64,000 bases of DNA from Granulicella sp. dw_53 (GTDB lineage Bacteria > Acidobacteriota > Terriglobia > Terriglobales > Acidobacteriaceae), in contig NZ_JAAVUR010000005.1 of assembly GCF_018449545.1 (NCBI RefSeq), positions 248,001 to 312,000 on the forward strand. Direction: 5' to 3'. Below, one piece after another: positions 36,563 through 43,669 of this stretch. The translations under genes and the position numbers were made by a program. Within the stretch, counting starts at the first letter, position 1; every line of letters begins with the position of its first letter. Under the pieces are notes generated by a model that had not been told where the DNA came from, did no database searches, and worked only from the letters and a program-made list of their open reading frames with translations.

Positions 36563-36910
36563 CTACCGCATCCAGTCCCGCCGCATCCCAGACCACATCG
36601 CCAGCAAAATAAACTGCCCGCAAAGCACCCACTCCAGTCCCACCCAAACAGCCGATCCAGCTCCCGCACGCGGCGCAAGCCCCAGCATCGCCACAAGCAA
36701 TAACACCATCCCCACCCACACCATGCCGAACCCATACCGAGTCCGCCGCACCGCCGCCGTAGCCGCTATCCGCACTGGCGCCTGACTCGCCACCCGAGCC
36801 GCAAACCCCGCAGGGATCCTCACCGCTGGCTGACGCTCCAGCGCTCGAACTACTCGCCGTTCAAACTCCTCGGCTGCGTCGCCTGCTGTCATCCTCGATT
36901 CGTCGTCCAT
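36563..36910 (-). CDS. Small membrane protein after the ECF sigma gene (possible anti-sigma factor)
   Basis: Protein of 115 residues whose start overlaps the end of the sigma factor gene by 22 bp, implying coupled translation. The first 45 residues are polar (EFERRVVRALERQPAVRIPAGFA), followed by two hydrophobic segments (MVWVGMVLLLVAMLGLA near 63-79 and VLCGQFILLAM near 95-105). A cytoplasmic N-terminus plus membrane helices next to an ECF sigma factor is the usual layout of an anti-sigma factor, but there is no zinc-binding HxxxCxxC motif. The assignment rests on context. Confidence 0.55.
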   Translation of the reverse strand: MDDESRMTAGDAAEEFERRVVRALERQPAVRIPAGFAARVASQAPVRIAATAAVRRTRYGFGMVWVGMVLLLVAMLGLAPRAGAGSAVWVGLEWVLCGQFILLAMWSGMRRDWMR

Positions 36911-37452
36911 GCCACCCTCCTCTCCTCGACCTGCTGCGCCTGAATCCCCTCACGCAGCTTCTTCCGTCCGCGGTGCAGATGAGTCCGGATCGTCCCAATC
37001 GGCATACTCAACGCCAGCGCAATCTGCTCATAGGTCCGTTCTTCCTGATGATAAAGAACCAACACCGTCCGTTCCACACCGCTCAGCCTTTGCAACTGCT
37101 CCTCCACCACTTCTTGAAACTCACCCTCCTCCATCTGCTCCTCGGCGTTCCGATCCGGATGCTGCAGCCTGTTCTCCCAACCTCCGTCTTCATCTGAGAT
37201 CGAGACCATCCTCTGCGTATCCTTCCGTCGCCGCTTCCACTCATCCTGAGCAACGTTTACCGTGATCCGGTAGAGATACGTCGTAATCAGAGCCTCTCCG
37301 CGAAACTGCGACAGCGCCCGGAACAGCCGCAGAAAGACCTCTTGCGCGAGATCGTCCAGATGTTCTCGGCTTCCCGTTAGCCGCAACAGCGTCCGAAACA
37401 CCATCGCCTGGTGCTCGCGGACCAGTTGCTCGAAGCTGAGGTTGTTGTCCAA
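36889..37452 (-). CDS. ECF-type RNA polymerase sigma factor
   Basis: Sigma factor of 187 residues. Region 2 is SFEQLVREHQAMVFRTLLRL through DLAQEVFLRLFRALSQFRG and YRITVNVAQDEWKRRRK; region 4 is LSGVERTVLVLYHQEERTYEQIALALSMPIGTIRTHLHRGRKKL with a helix-turn-helix. The start is TTG at 37452; an in-frame stop two codons upstream excludes an earlier start. A likely own-type promoter (TGAAAC-17-GTCTAA) lies at 37487-37459 and would start transcription almost at the TTG, so the mRNA may be nearly leaderless. The small membrane protein gene downstream overlaps it. The signal sensed is unknown. Confidence 0.92.
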   Translation of the reverse strand: MDNNLSFEQLVREHQAMVFRTLLRLTGSREHLDDLAQEVFLRLFRALSQFRGEALITTYLYRITVNVAQDEWKRRRKDTQRMVSISDEDGGWENRLQHPDRNAEEQMEEGEFQEVVEEQLQRLSGVERTVLVLYHQEERTYEQIALALSMPIGTIRTHLHRGRKKLREGIQAQQVEERRVAWTTNRG

Positions 37453-37457
37453 GCAGG

Positions 37458-37488
37458 GTTAGACCATACACCACTCTCAAAGTTTCAT
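37458..37488 (-). promoter_or_regulatory. ECF-type promoter reading into the sigma factor gene
   Basis: On the minus strand TGAAAC (37487-37482) and GTCTAA (37464-37459) are 17 bases apart, typical of ECF promoters (GAAAC-like -35, GTCTAA-like -10). It is the mirror image of the promoter at 37498-37526. The predicted start is near 37452, at the start codon. Confidence 0.72.
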
Positions 37489-37510
37489 GAAGCCCAATGA
37501 AACTTTGAGA
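37475..37510. repeat. Perfect 14-bp inverted repeat at the centre of the divergent promoter pair
   Basis: TCTCAAAGTTTCAT (37475-37488) and ATGAAACTTTGAGA (37497-37510) flank an 8-base centre. An outer pair, GTTAGACC (37458-37465) and GGTCTAAC (37520-37527), is placed symmetrically with 9-base gaps on each side, so the dyad spans 70 bp. Confidence 0.9.
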
Positions 37511-37527
37511 ACCATCTCAGGTCTAAC
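37497..37527 (+). promoter_or_regulatory. ECF-type promoter reading into the small membrane protein gene
   Basis: TGAAAC (37498-37503) and GTCTAA (37521-37526) are 17 bases apart. The predicted start near 37533 gives a leader of about 27 bases with AGGAGG at 37548-37553 before the ATG at 37560. Confidence 0.72.
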
Positions 37528-37559
37528 GCGGGCAGAAACTGAAATCAGGAGGAAGCACC

Positions 37560-38021
37560 ATGGGAGTCTTTACTACGCCCTTCATCGTACCGCTCGGCGC
37601 CTTCACGGTCGCCATCGTGGCCATCGTGGCGGTAGTCGTCGGCCGAGTCCAATTCCGTAGAGTCAAGGCGGAACAACGTATGGCGATGATTGCGCGCGGC
37701 ATGTCTATCGCCGACATCGAGCGCCTCATCGGGACCAAAGAAGAAGAGGATCGTCCCGCCGGCCTCAGAGATCCGCTTCGCAGCCTGGCCAATGCTCGCC
37801 GCGCCGGGATTATTCTCGTCTCCTCCGGCGTCGGCATCATCCTCTTCCTGGTCACCGTCAGCGTCGTGGTCCAGGAGCGCGACGTTCTAGCCGGAGCTGC
37901 TACCGGACTTGTCCCGCTGGCCATCGGGATCGGCTTCTTCATCGACTACAGCCTGCAGAAGCGCGAGTTGTCGCGCTTCGGTCTTGAGGTGGAACCTTCT
38001 GCTGGTTCAAGCATCGGTTAG
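37560..38021 (+). CDS. Small membrane protein divergent from the ECF sigma factor (DUF6249-like)
   Basis: Protein of 153 residues with three hydrophobic stretches (about 7-30 VPLGAFTVAIVAIVAVVVG, 85-103 IILVSSGVGIILFLVTVSVVV, and 112-128 LVPLAIGIGFFIDY) and a cytoplasmic charged stretch in between. The motif AEQRMAMIARGMSIADIERLIG is typical of small bacterial membrane proteins annotated DUF6249. The start at 37560 has a strong AGGAGG. The gene is driven by an ECF-type promoter that mirrors the sigma factor's own promoter, so it is probably a target of that sigma factor, perhaps also its regulator. Its function is unknown. Confidence 0.75.
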   Translation: MGVFTTPFIVPLGAFTVAIVAIVAVVVGRVQFRRVKAEQRMAMIARGMSIADIERLIGTKEEEDRPAGLRDPLRSLANARRAGIILVSSGVGIILFLVTVSVVVQERDVLAGAATGLVPLAIGIGFFIDYSLQKRELSRFGLEVEPSAGSSIG

Positions 38022-38085
38022 CGACTTATCTCGTGCCCAATAGATCCTGGCAGATTGCAGGCTTTCCTGTAGGGAGCAATCGAAG

Positions 38086-38925
38086 TTAGGTATTCTTCTC
38101 GATCACTGCCTCCGGATGTTGGGCGTATTCGGCCCACGATCCGTCGTACAGGCTGACGTGTTCTGCTCCGGTGATCTCCAGGCCGAGTGCGATGACAGCG
38201 GCTGTTACGCCAGAGCCGCAGGATGTGGTGATTGGTTTCGTCATGTCCACGCCTTTGGTGACGAAGACTCTGTGGAGCTCTTCGGCGGGTTTCAGACGTC
38301 CGTCTTCGACCAGTTCGGTGAAGGGGAGGCTGGTCGCTCCGGGCATGTGGCCGGAGCTGAGTCCGGGGCGAGGCTCTGGAGCGGTTCCGGCGAAGCGGCC
38401 TGCGGAGCGGGCGTCGAGGATCTGGGTGTGTTCGGCGATCTCCTGCTGGATCTGGGTGAAGTCCTTCACTGCATTCTGGTTCAGCTTGGCCTCGAAGCTG
38501 GCCTCGGCGCGATGGACCTCGCCAGATTCCGTGGGGAGATCGGCTTCTATCCAGGCCTTCAATCCGCCGTCGAGGATGTAGACTTTCCGGGCTCCGAAGG
38601 TGCGAAGCATCCACCAGGCGCGAGGCGCGGAGAAGATGCCTTCCTGCTCGTAGATCACGATGGTCATCGCATCGCCGATGCCGAGCGCTGCCATGTCGCG
38701 CGAGAAGGTCTCGGGTGCGGGAAGCATGTGAGGCAGCGGCGTTGCGTGGTCGGAGAGCGCTTCGATATCGAAGAAGACAGCTCCGGGAATGTGCTTCGCG
38801 AGGTATCGAGCGCGTGTGTCTACGGGCGGAGTTACTCCGACTGGGGGCAGCGTGGCGTCGAGGACTACGGTGTTGGAGTCCTTGAGGCTGCTGGCCAGCC
38901 ACGAGGGAGTTACGAGAGGATTCAT
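38086..38925 (-). CDS. sseA: 3-mercaptopyruvate sulfurtransferase (rhodanese family)
   Basis: Two-domain rhodanese of 279 residues. The inactive N-terminal domain (1-130) has ARYLAKHIPGAVFFDIEAL and YDQ-like EQEGIFSAPRAWWMLRTFG; the C-terminal domain carries the catalytic loop TSCGSGVTAAVIALGL, where CGSGVTA is the mercaptopyruvate type rather than the thiosulfate type. It would transfer sulfur from 3-mercaptopyruvate to thiol acceptors or cyanide. The gene is convergent with the small membrane protein gene across 64 bp. The GC skew of the DNA changes sign at that junction. Confidence 0.9.
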   Translation of the reverse strand: MNPLVTPSWLASSLKDSNTVVLDATLPPVGVTPPVDTRARYLAKHIPGAVFFDIEALSDHATPLPHMLPAPETFSRDMAALGIGDAMTIVIYEQEGIFSAPRAWWMLRTFGARKVYILDGGLKAWIEADLPTESGEVHRAEASFEAKLNQNAVKDFTQIQQEIAEHTQILDARSAGRFAGTAPEPRPGLSSGHMPGATSLPFTELVEDGRLKPAEELHRVFVTKGVDMTKPITTSCGSGVTAAVIALGLEITGAEHVSLYDGSWAEYAQHPEAVIEKNT

Positions 38926-39015
38926 CGAAGTTGCTCACTTTCTTTGGCGCGATCGTCTGATCGATGGCGTGGAAGGTCGGTCTGTCAGCCGTCGTTCTGG
39001 AAGGCTATTTCCAGA

Positions 39016-40383
39016 TCATACCGCTGCCATCTCCTCTTGCACTCTGCGTAGGATCTCGGGTTCCTCCAGTGCCTTGAGGGGCTTGAGGAGGTGGCGAATC
39101 GCGGAGAACAGCTCGTGGAAGGCTGCGTCGCGGGCTGCGATGCGGCTGACGGCGCCGCGAAACCTGAGTTTTTCTTCCAGGTCGAGAGGGCGTTCTCCGC
39201 GTGTCTCGGGGTAGGCGAGGTCGGGGAGGGCGGATGTCTCCCAGGCGTCTTCGATGAGGAGTTCGGCGTTGGCCAGGAAGGTCTGTCCTAGCTTGGCGAG
39301 CGGGTCCTTCTCTGAGGATTGCAGTTGAAGCAGTTGCTGCAGCATATTCGCCTCTTGCAGGGCGACGGTCATTCCCTGACCGTAGACAGGATTGAGGCGG
39401 CAGATTGCGTCTCCGATCGGGAGCAGACCGCGTGGGAGGTCGCGGAGTCGTCCGAAGTGCCGCCAGACGCTCTCGCGGAAGCCGAACTGTGTGATCTCGC
39501 CTACGCGCGTTGCGTTCTTGATGGCGTCGTAGATTGAGGATGGCTCGATCTGCTGCGCGTATTTCAGGAAGCCATCGCCGTCGAATGGAGGGACGTCGTT
39601 GCCTCTTCCGATCAGCAGGACCTGCCAGCGGTTATTCTCCGCGGCGTAGAGGTAGCCGTAGCGAAGCTGCACCGGTGGTTTCGGGTAGGTGAGCATGATC
39701 TTGAACTCACCGGCGGCGACGGGAGCGCTGAAGACAGCGCTGGAGTAGTGCGTCTCCATTCCGATCACAGTCTCTTTGGGAAGCGCTCTGCCTGTGGCCT
39801 TGAGGAAGGCCAAGGTGAGCGTTCCGTGGGCGGAGGCGTCGACGACTAGATCCGCCAAGAGTGTCGTCGGAGTTCGGGTGCTCTCCGGAGCTCTATCGCG
39901 GGTCTGGTATGAGACTCCTATGACGATGCCGCTGCCGGATGCGCCCAGGATCTCCATGACGCGGCAGCCTCCGCGGATGGTGATCTTTCGGTGCTGCTCG
40001 ACTCTTCTGCGCAGCGTTAGCTCCAGCAGGGGCCTCGACATTGCGTAAGAGTGCCATTCGAAGCGCTGCCTGGGAGATTGTCCCTGGCCGAGACGCTCAA
40101 AGAGGACGTCGTAGCCTGGGTTGAGCTTTACGGCTCCCGCCTGGGCGAGGTCGCGGCCGAAGCCGGGAAGGAGATCTTCGAGCGCTTTCAACCCTCCGGC
40201 GAGGAGTCCGTGGGGATGTCTTCCCTGGGGGACGCCGGTTCGGGGTATTGGAACGGCTGGGAGGCTATCCTGCTCCAGAACCACCACCTCGTCGAAGGAG
40301 ACCGTGAGTGCCTGGGCTGCTGCCAATCCGCCGATACCGGCACCGATCACTACTGCCCGTTTGCCAACTTTTGAGCCTGCCAT
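39016..40383 (-). CDS. FAD-dependent monooxygenase/oxidoreductase family protein
   Basis: Protein of 455 residues with an N-terminal FAD fold (VVIGAGIGGLAAAQALT, residues about 11-27, and VVVLEQDSLP) and a second FAD motif LLPIGDAICRLNPVYGQGMTVALQEA near 315-340. The PQGRHPHGLLAGGLKALE segment is found in the geranylgeranyl-reductase and aromatic-hydroxylase-like group of flavoproteins. The middle part should bind the substrate, but no specific signature is visible. The gene is alone on its strand between sseA and a 670-bp intergenic stretch that contains several inverted repeats. The substrate is unknown. Confidence 0.82.
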   Translation of the reverse strand: MAGSKVGKRAVVIGAGIGGLAAAQALTVSFDEVVVLEQDSLPAVPIPRTGVPQGRHPHGLLAGGLKALEDLLPGFGRDLAQAGAVKLNPGYDVLFERLGQGQSPRQRFEWHSYAMSRPLLELTLRRRVEQHRKITIRGGCRVMEILGASGSGIVIGVSYQTRDRAPESTRTPTTLLADLVVDASAHGTLTLAFLKATGRALPKETVIGMETHYSSAVFSAPVAAGEFKIMLTYPKPPVQLRYGYLYAAENNRWQVLLIGRGNDVPPFDGDGFLKYAQQIEPSSIYDAIKNATRVGEITQFGFRESVWRHFGRLRDLPRGLLPIGDAICRLNPVYGQGMTVALQEANMLQQLLQLQSSEKDPLAKLGQTFLANAELLIEDAWETSALPDLAYPETRGERPLDLEEKLRFRGAVSRIAARDAAFHELFSAIRHLLKPLKALEEPEILRRVQEEMAAV

Positions 40384-40513
40384 TTCCTACGTTCCTATCT
40401 CAGTTCTCGTTCGGTCCCATTTGGTTTGGACACCGGATCGAGGAGGATTATTCCTCTCTGCGCTCTGTGGCCCATCCTGTCCCGTCCCGTACTCTATGCC
40501 CCTCTCCGAGGGG

Positions 40514-40560
40514 TACCCCCCCGGGGGGTATTTGGGCGTAAGTGGCGTATTTGCTTACGC
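40514..40560. promoter_or_regulatory. Two inverted repeats between the FAD oxidoreductase gene and the tiny ORF
   Basis: TACCCCCC and GGGGGGTA form a near-perfect dyad (40514-40530), and GCGTAAG (40536-40542) with CTTACGC (40554-40560) form a second one 11 bases apart. They sit 130-180 bp upstream of the leftward FAD oxidoreductase gene and could be operators, but no regulator gene is adjacent. Confidence 0.35.
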
Positions 40561-40583
40561 TTACGGGCAGCAATCTCTTCCAT

Positions 40584-40673
40584 GTGACAGATTCTAAACG
40601 GCTTGTGTCCAAATACGTCAGCCAGCTTGAGTTAGAGCTGTTTGAACTCGGTCTGCTCCCCGGCACAGATTAA
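40584..40673 (+). CDS. Possible small protein of 29 residues directly before a terminator
   Basis: A GTG at 40584 opens a frame of 29 codons ending with TAA at 40671-40673, seven bases before a strong intrinsic terminator. The frame could also begin at the GTG at 40542 (43 residues). The peptide looks protein-like, mostly polar and amphipathic, with SKYVSQLELELFELGLLPG at its C-terminal end. There is no good Shine-Dalgarno sequence and no recognised family. Its tight position before a terminator is the main support; it could also be a non-coding RNA. Confidence 0.35.
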   Translation: MTDSKRLVSKYVSQLELELFELGLLPGTD

Positions 40674-40679
40674 AATACT

Positions 40680-40712
40680 GAAGCCCGGCGAGTTTCGCCG
40701 GGCTTCTTTTTT
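40680..40712 (+). terminator. Strong intrinsic terminator next to repeat copy B
   Basis: GAAGCCCGGCGA and TCGCCGGGCTTC form a perfect 12-bp stem with a GTT loop, followed by six T. No long gene precedes it on the + strand, so a short transcript starting within 40400-40600 is implied. Confidence 0.92.
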
Positions 40713-40717
40713 CGATC

Positions 40718-40807
40718 CTGTTTCTATTTTAGAAGATGGCACAAAACTAAAGTGCCACTTGTAAGTCCTTGTCGGCGGTTGGTTAGCTTGTTTTAGGGCT
40801 TGACATG
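40718..40807 (+). repeat. Dispersed terminator-linked repeat, copy B
   Basis: CTGTTTCTATTTTA (40718-40731), 14 unrelated bases, ACTAAAGTGCCACTTG (40746-40761), then TTGACATG (40800-40807) after 38 bases with a GGTTAG in between. Copy A on the opposite strand at 24565-24647 has the same blocks with spacers of 14 and 39. Both copies lie just downstream of a terminator hairpin. Confidence 0.72.
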
Positions 40808-41053
40808 GGTTTTTGTGGGGGATTGAGGCGAAGTTTTCTGTAAGGGCTTGTGGGCGGTGAGTTAGGCGGAGCCTTCGCGGTTGGAACGAAGCTGGTGCCG
40901 AGTTGAGCTTGGTTGAGCTAGTTTCTTTCCCAAAATAGAAATTGGTGTGGAAGACATACCCAACGGAGGCTTGCCGGGCGTATCGTGTTCCCCGCGAGCG
41001 GGAAGCTCTTCTCGCGCGATTGTATAAAGTTTCAATCCGAAGGAGCATCGCCC

Positions 41054-42604
41054 ATGTCTACCATGACATCTTCTGTCTCCGCGACACCTAAAGTTACTCC
41101 GGGCTCCTATGGCTTTCCCGTCACGTTCCGTCCACGCTATGGCAACTTCATCGGAGGGCAGTGGCTGGAGCCCGCCTCGGGGCTCTACTTCGAGAACGTC
41201 ACACCCATTACGGGTGAGGTGCTGTGCAAGATTCCACGTTCCAATGCCGTCGACATCAATCGCGCCCTGGATGCCGCCCACGGCGCCAAGACTGCCTGGG
41301 GCAAGACATCACCCGCGCATCGCGCACGCGTTCTCGAGCAGATCGCCCAGCGCATGGAGGACAACCTGGAGATGCTGGCTACGGTCGAGACGTGGGACAA
41401 CGGCAAGCCTATCCGCGAGACGATCAACGCGGATCTGCCGCTGTGCATCGACCACTTCCGTTACTTCGCGGGCTGTATACGGGCGCAGGAGGGCGGGATA
41501 TCGCAGTTGGATGACGATACTGTCTCTTACCACTATCACGAGCCTTTGGGCGTGATCGGGCTGATCATCCCGTGGAACTTTCCGCTTCTGATGGCTACGT
41601 GGAAGCTCGCGCCTGCACTTGCTGCGGGCAATGCCGTGGTTCTCAAGCCCGCGGAGCAGACGCCTCTCTCGATCCTGGTGCTGATGGAGTTGATTGGGGA
41701 CCTGCTGCCTCCGGGTGTCCTTAATGTCGTCAACGGGCTGGGCGTGGAGGCAGGGAAGCCGTTGGCCTCGAGTCCCCGGGTCAACAAGGTGGCGTTCACA
41801 GGCGAGACGACGACTGGCCGTCTCATCATGCAGTATGCGTCGCAGAACATTATCCCGGTGACTCTGGAACTCGGCGGGAAGTCCCCGAACATCTTCTTCG
41901 AGGACGTGATGCGAGAAGACGACGCGTTCTTCGACAAGTGTCTAGAAGGTTTTACGATGTTCGCCTTCAACCAAGGCGAGGTCTGCACCTGCCCCTCACG
42001 CGCACTGATCCAGGAGTCGATCTACGATCGATTCATGGAGCGCGCACTGGGGCGGGTGAAGGCCATCAAGCGCGGCAATCCTCTGGACAAAGACACTATG
42101 ATCGGAGCGCAGGCCTCTTCCGAGCAGTTGGAGAAGATCCTTTCGTACTTCGATATTGGGGTGCAGGAGGGTGCGAAGGTGCTCATCGGCGGGCATCGCT
42201 CGGAGATCGGTCCGGAGTTCGCCAAGGGCTTCTACATCGAGCCGACGATCTTTGAAGGTCATAACAAGATGCGGGTGTTTCAGGAGGAGATCTTCGGGCC
42301 TGTCGTGTCTGTTACGAAGTTCAAGAATGAAGAGGAGGCGCTTGCGATTGCGAACGACAGCCTCTATGGATTGGGGGCTGGTTTGTGGACTCGCGATACC
42401 AATCGCACCTACCGCTTTGGCCGTGGTATCCAGGCGGGGCGGGTGTGGACGAACTGCTATCACCTGTATCCTGCGCACTCGGCGTTTGGAGGGTATAAGC
42501 AGTCCGGCATTGGGCGGGAGAATCACAAGATGATGCTGGACCACTACCAGCAGACGAAGAACCAGTTGATCAGCTATAGCCCCAACGCGGTAGGGTTCTT
42601 CTAA
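41054..42604 (+). CDS. Aldehyde dehydrogenase (acetaldehyde/ExaC-AldB type)
   Basis: NAD(P)-dependent enzyme of 516 residues that oxidises aldehydes to acids. The ATG at 41054 has AGGAG eight bases upstream; a longer frame to 40985 is not needed. Conserved features include [23 protein letters not shown], the Rossmann turn FTGETTTGR, the catalytic Glu in [15 protein letters not shown], the nucleophile Cys in [13 protein letters not shown], and [13 protein letters not shown]. The C-terminus ending [14 protein letters not shown] is typical of the ExaC/AldB group. A DUF779 gene follows after 5 bp, the usual partner of this group. Confidence 0.94.
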   Translation: MSTMTSSVSATPKVTPGSYGFPVTFRPRYGNFIGGQWLEPASGLYFENVTPITGEVLCKIPRSNAVDINRALDAAHGAKTAWGKTSPAHRARVLEQIAQRMEDNLEMLATVETWDNGKPIRETINADLPLCIDHFRYFAGCIRAQEGGISQLDDDTVSYHYHEPLGVIGLIIPWNFPLLMATWKLAPALAAGNAVVLKPAEQTPLSILVLMELIGDLLPPGVLNVVNGLGVEAGKPLASSPRVNKVAFTGETTTGRLIMQYASQNIIPVTLELGGKSPNIFFEDVMREDDAFFDKCLEGFTMFAFNQGEVCTCPSRALIQESIYDRFMERALGRVKAIKRGNPLDKDTMIGAQASSEQLEKILSYFDIGVQEGAKVLIGGHRSEIGPEFAKGFYIEPTIFEGHNKMRVFQEEIFGPVVSVTKFKNEEEALAIANDSLYGLGAGLWTRDTNRTYRFGRGIQAGRVWTNCYHLYPAHSAFGGYKQSGIGRENHKMMLDHYQQTKNQLISYSPNAVGFF

Positions 42605-42609
42605 AGAGC

Positions 42610-42987
42610 ATGCCGCGCCTCCCGGACCAGGTTCTTGCCACCGACGCAGCTATCGCCCTTATCGCCACGCTTCATGACAAGCATGGCGACCTGATGTTTC
42701 ATCAGTCGGGCGGTTGCTGCGACGGGAGTTCGCCGATGTGCTATCCGCGAGGGGAGTTTCTGACCGGCGAAGAGGATGTCCTTATGGGCACGCTGGGTGA
42801 TACGCCGTTCTATATCAGCCGCCCGCAGTTCGAGTATTGGAAGCACACCCAACTGATCCTCGATGTGGTTCCGGGCCGGGGCGGCATGTTCTCGCTGGAA
42901 GGTCCGGAGGGGGTTCGCTTTCTTATTCGCTCGCGGGTCTTTACGGATGAGGAGATTGTTCAGCTTCGGGAGGCTGCGCGTATCTGA
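42610..42987 (+). CDS. DUF779 protein, partner of aldehyde dehydrogenase
   Basis: Protein of 125 residues of the DUF779 family. The conserved cysteine region FHQSGGCCDGSSPMCYPRGEF (near residues 38-58) is intact, and the later FEYWKHTQLILDVVPGRG stretch also fits. DUF779 genes are commonly found next to ExaC/AldB-type aldehyde dehydrogenases, as here with a 5-bp gap, so they are translated together. The Cys pattern suggests a metal or redox role, but the biochemical function is not established. It is convergent with pdxH. Confidence 0.9.
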   Translation: MPRLPDQVLATDAAIALIATLHDKHGDLMFHQSGGCCDGSSPMCYPRGEFLTGEEDVLMGTLGDTPFYISRPQFEYWKHTQLILDVVPGRGGMFSLEGPEGVRFLIRSRVFTDEEIVQLREAARI

Positions 42988-43006
42988 TCGCGGTTGACGG
43001 CGATGC

Positions 43007-43606
43007 TTACGGGAACAGCCTCTCCGCGGTCCAGCCAGCGCTATCGCGGAGGAATAACATTCGATCGTGCAGGCGGTCGGGGCCTTCTTGCCAGAACTCG
43101 ATTCTCGAAGGGGATAAGACGTAGCCTCGCCAGAAGTCTGGCCGCGGAATCTCTCCGGGATAGAGGGCTTCTAGCTCGCGTACACGCTCTTCCAGAAGCT
43201 GGCGGCTCTGCAATGCGTGGCTTTGCTGCGAGGCGGCGGCTCCCAGTTGGCTGCGACGCGAGCGGCTGTGGAAGTATGCATCGGCCTCGGTGCCGGGCAG
43301 CTCGGTTACGGTGCCGTCGACTCTTACCTGGCGGCGCAGCGACTTCCAGTGAAAGCACATGGCGGCCTGCGGGTTCTCGGCTAGCTGCGTCCCTTTTTGG
43401 CTTTCGGCGTTGGTGAAGAATCCGAAGCCGCGTTCGTCCAATTGCTTGAGCAAGACCATGCGCACCGATGGCGCGGCTCCGACTGTTGCTGTGGCTAAGG
43501 CGGCTGCGTTCGGATCGTTCAACTCTGTCTTCTCCGCCTCAGAGAGCCAGACTCGAAACAAGGCGATGGGGTCGGAGAGATCCTCAGCAGGGAATTCATC
43601 GCTCAT
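43007..43606 (-). CDS. pdxH: Pyridoxamine 5'-phosphate oxidase
   Basis: FMN enzyme of 199 residues that makes pyridoxal phosphate from pyridoxamine or pyridoxine phosphate. FMN-binding and active-site stretches are visible: SVRMVLLKQLDERGFGFFTN, AAMCFHWKSLRRQVRVDG, SRSRRSQLGAAASQQS and the C-terminal WRGYVLSPSRIEFWQEGPDRLHDR, ending ERLFP. The length is about that of the family. It is 63 bp downstream of a PIG-L deacetylase gene on the same strand. Confidence 0.95.
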   Translation of the reverse strand: MSDEFPAEDLSDPIALFRVWLSEAEKTELNDPNAAALATATVGAAPSVRMVLLKQLDERGFGFFTNAESQKGTQLAENPQAAMCFHWKSLRRQVRVDGTVTELPGTEADAYFHSRSRRSQLGAAASQQSHALQSRQLLEERVRELEALYPGEIPRPDFWRGYVLSPSRIEFWQEGPDRLHDRMLFLRDSAGWTAERLFP

Positions 43607-43669
43607 GGTTGGCTCCCTCTGGTGCTGGCCTATTGTCGAACGCCCAGCCGCGCAAGGGAAGGGATGAGG

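Larger units (their letters stand above)
40384..41053. other. Intergenic stretch, 670 bp, with palindromes, a possible tiny ORF, terminator and repeat copy B
   Basis: From left to right: a C7G6 palindrome (40514-40530), an inverted repeat (40536-40560), a possible short ORF (40542-40673 or from 40584), a strong terminator (40680-40712) and the second copy of the dispersed repeat (40718-40807). The last 240 bases up to the aldehyde dehydrogenase gene show no further gene; AGGAG at 41041-41045 serves that gene. Confidence 0.6.

Noticed and set aside
38022-38085. Origin or dif site in the short spacer at the skew change
   Set aside because: No DnaA-box cluster and no dif-like sequence could be seen; only a weak GATTGC/GCAATC hairpin (38053-38081). 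The skew change itself is reported as a finding.
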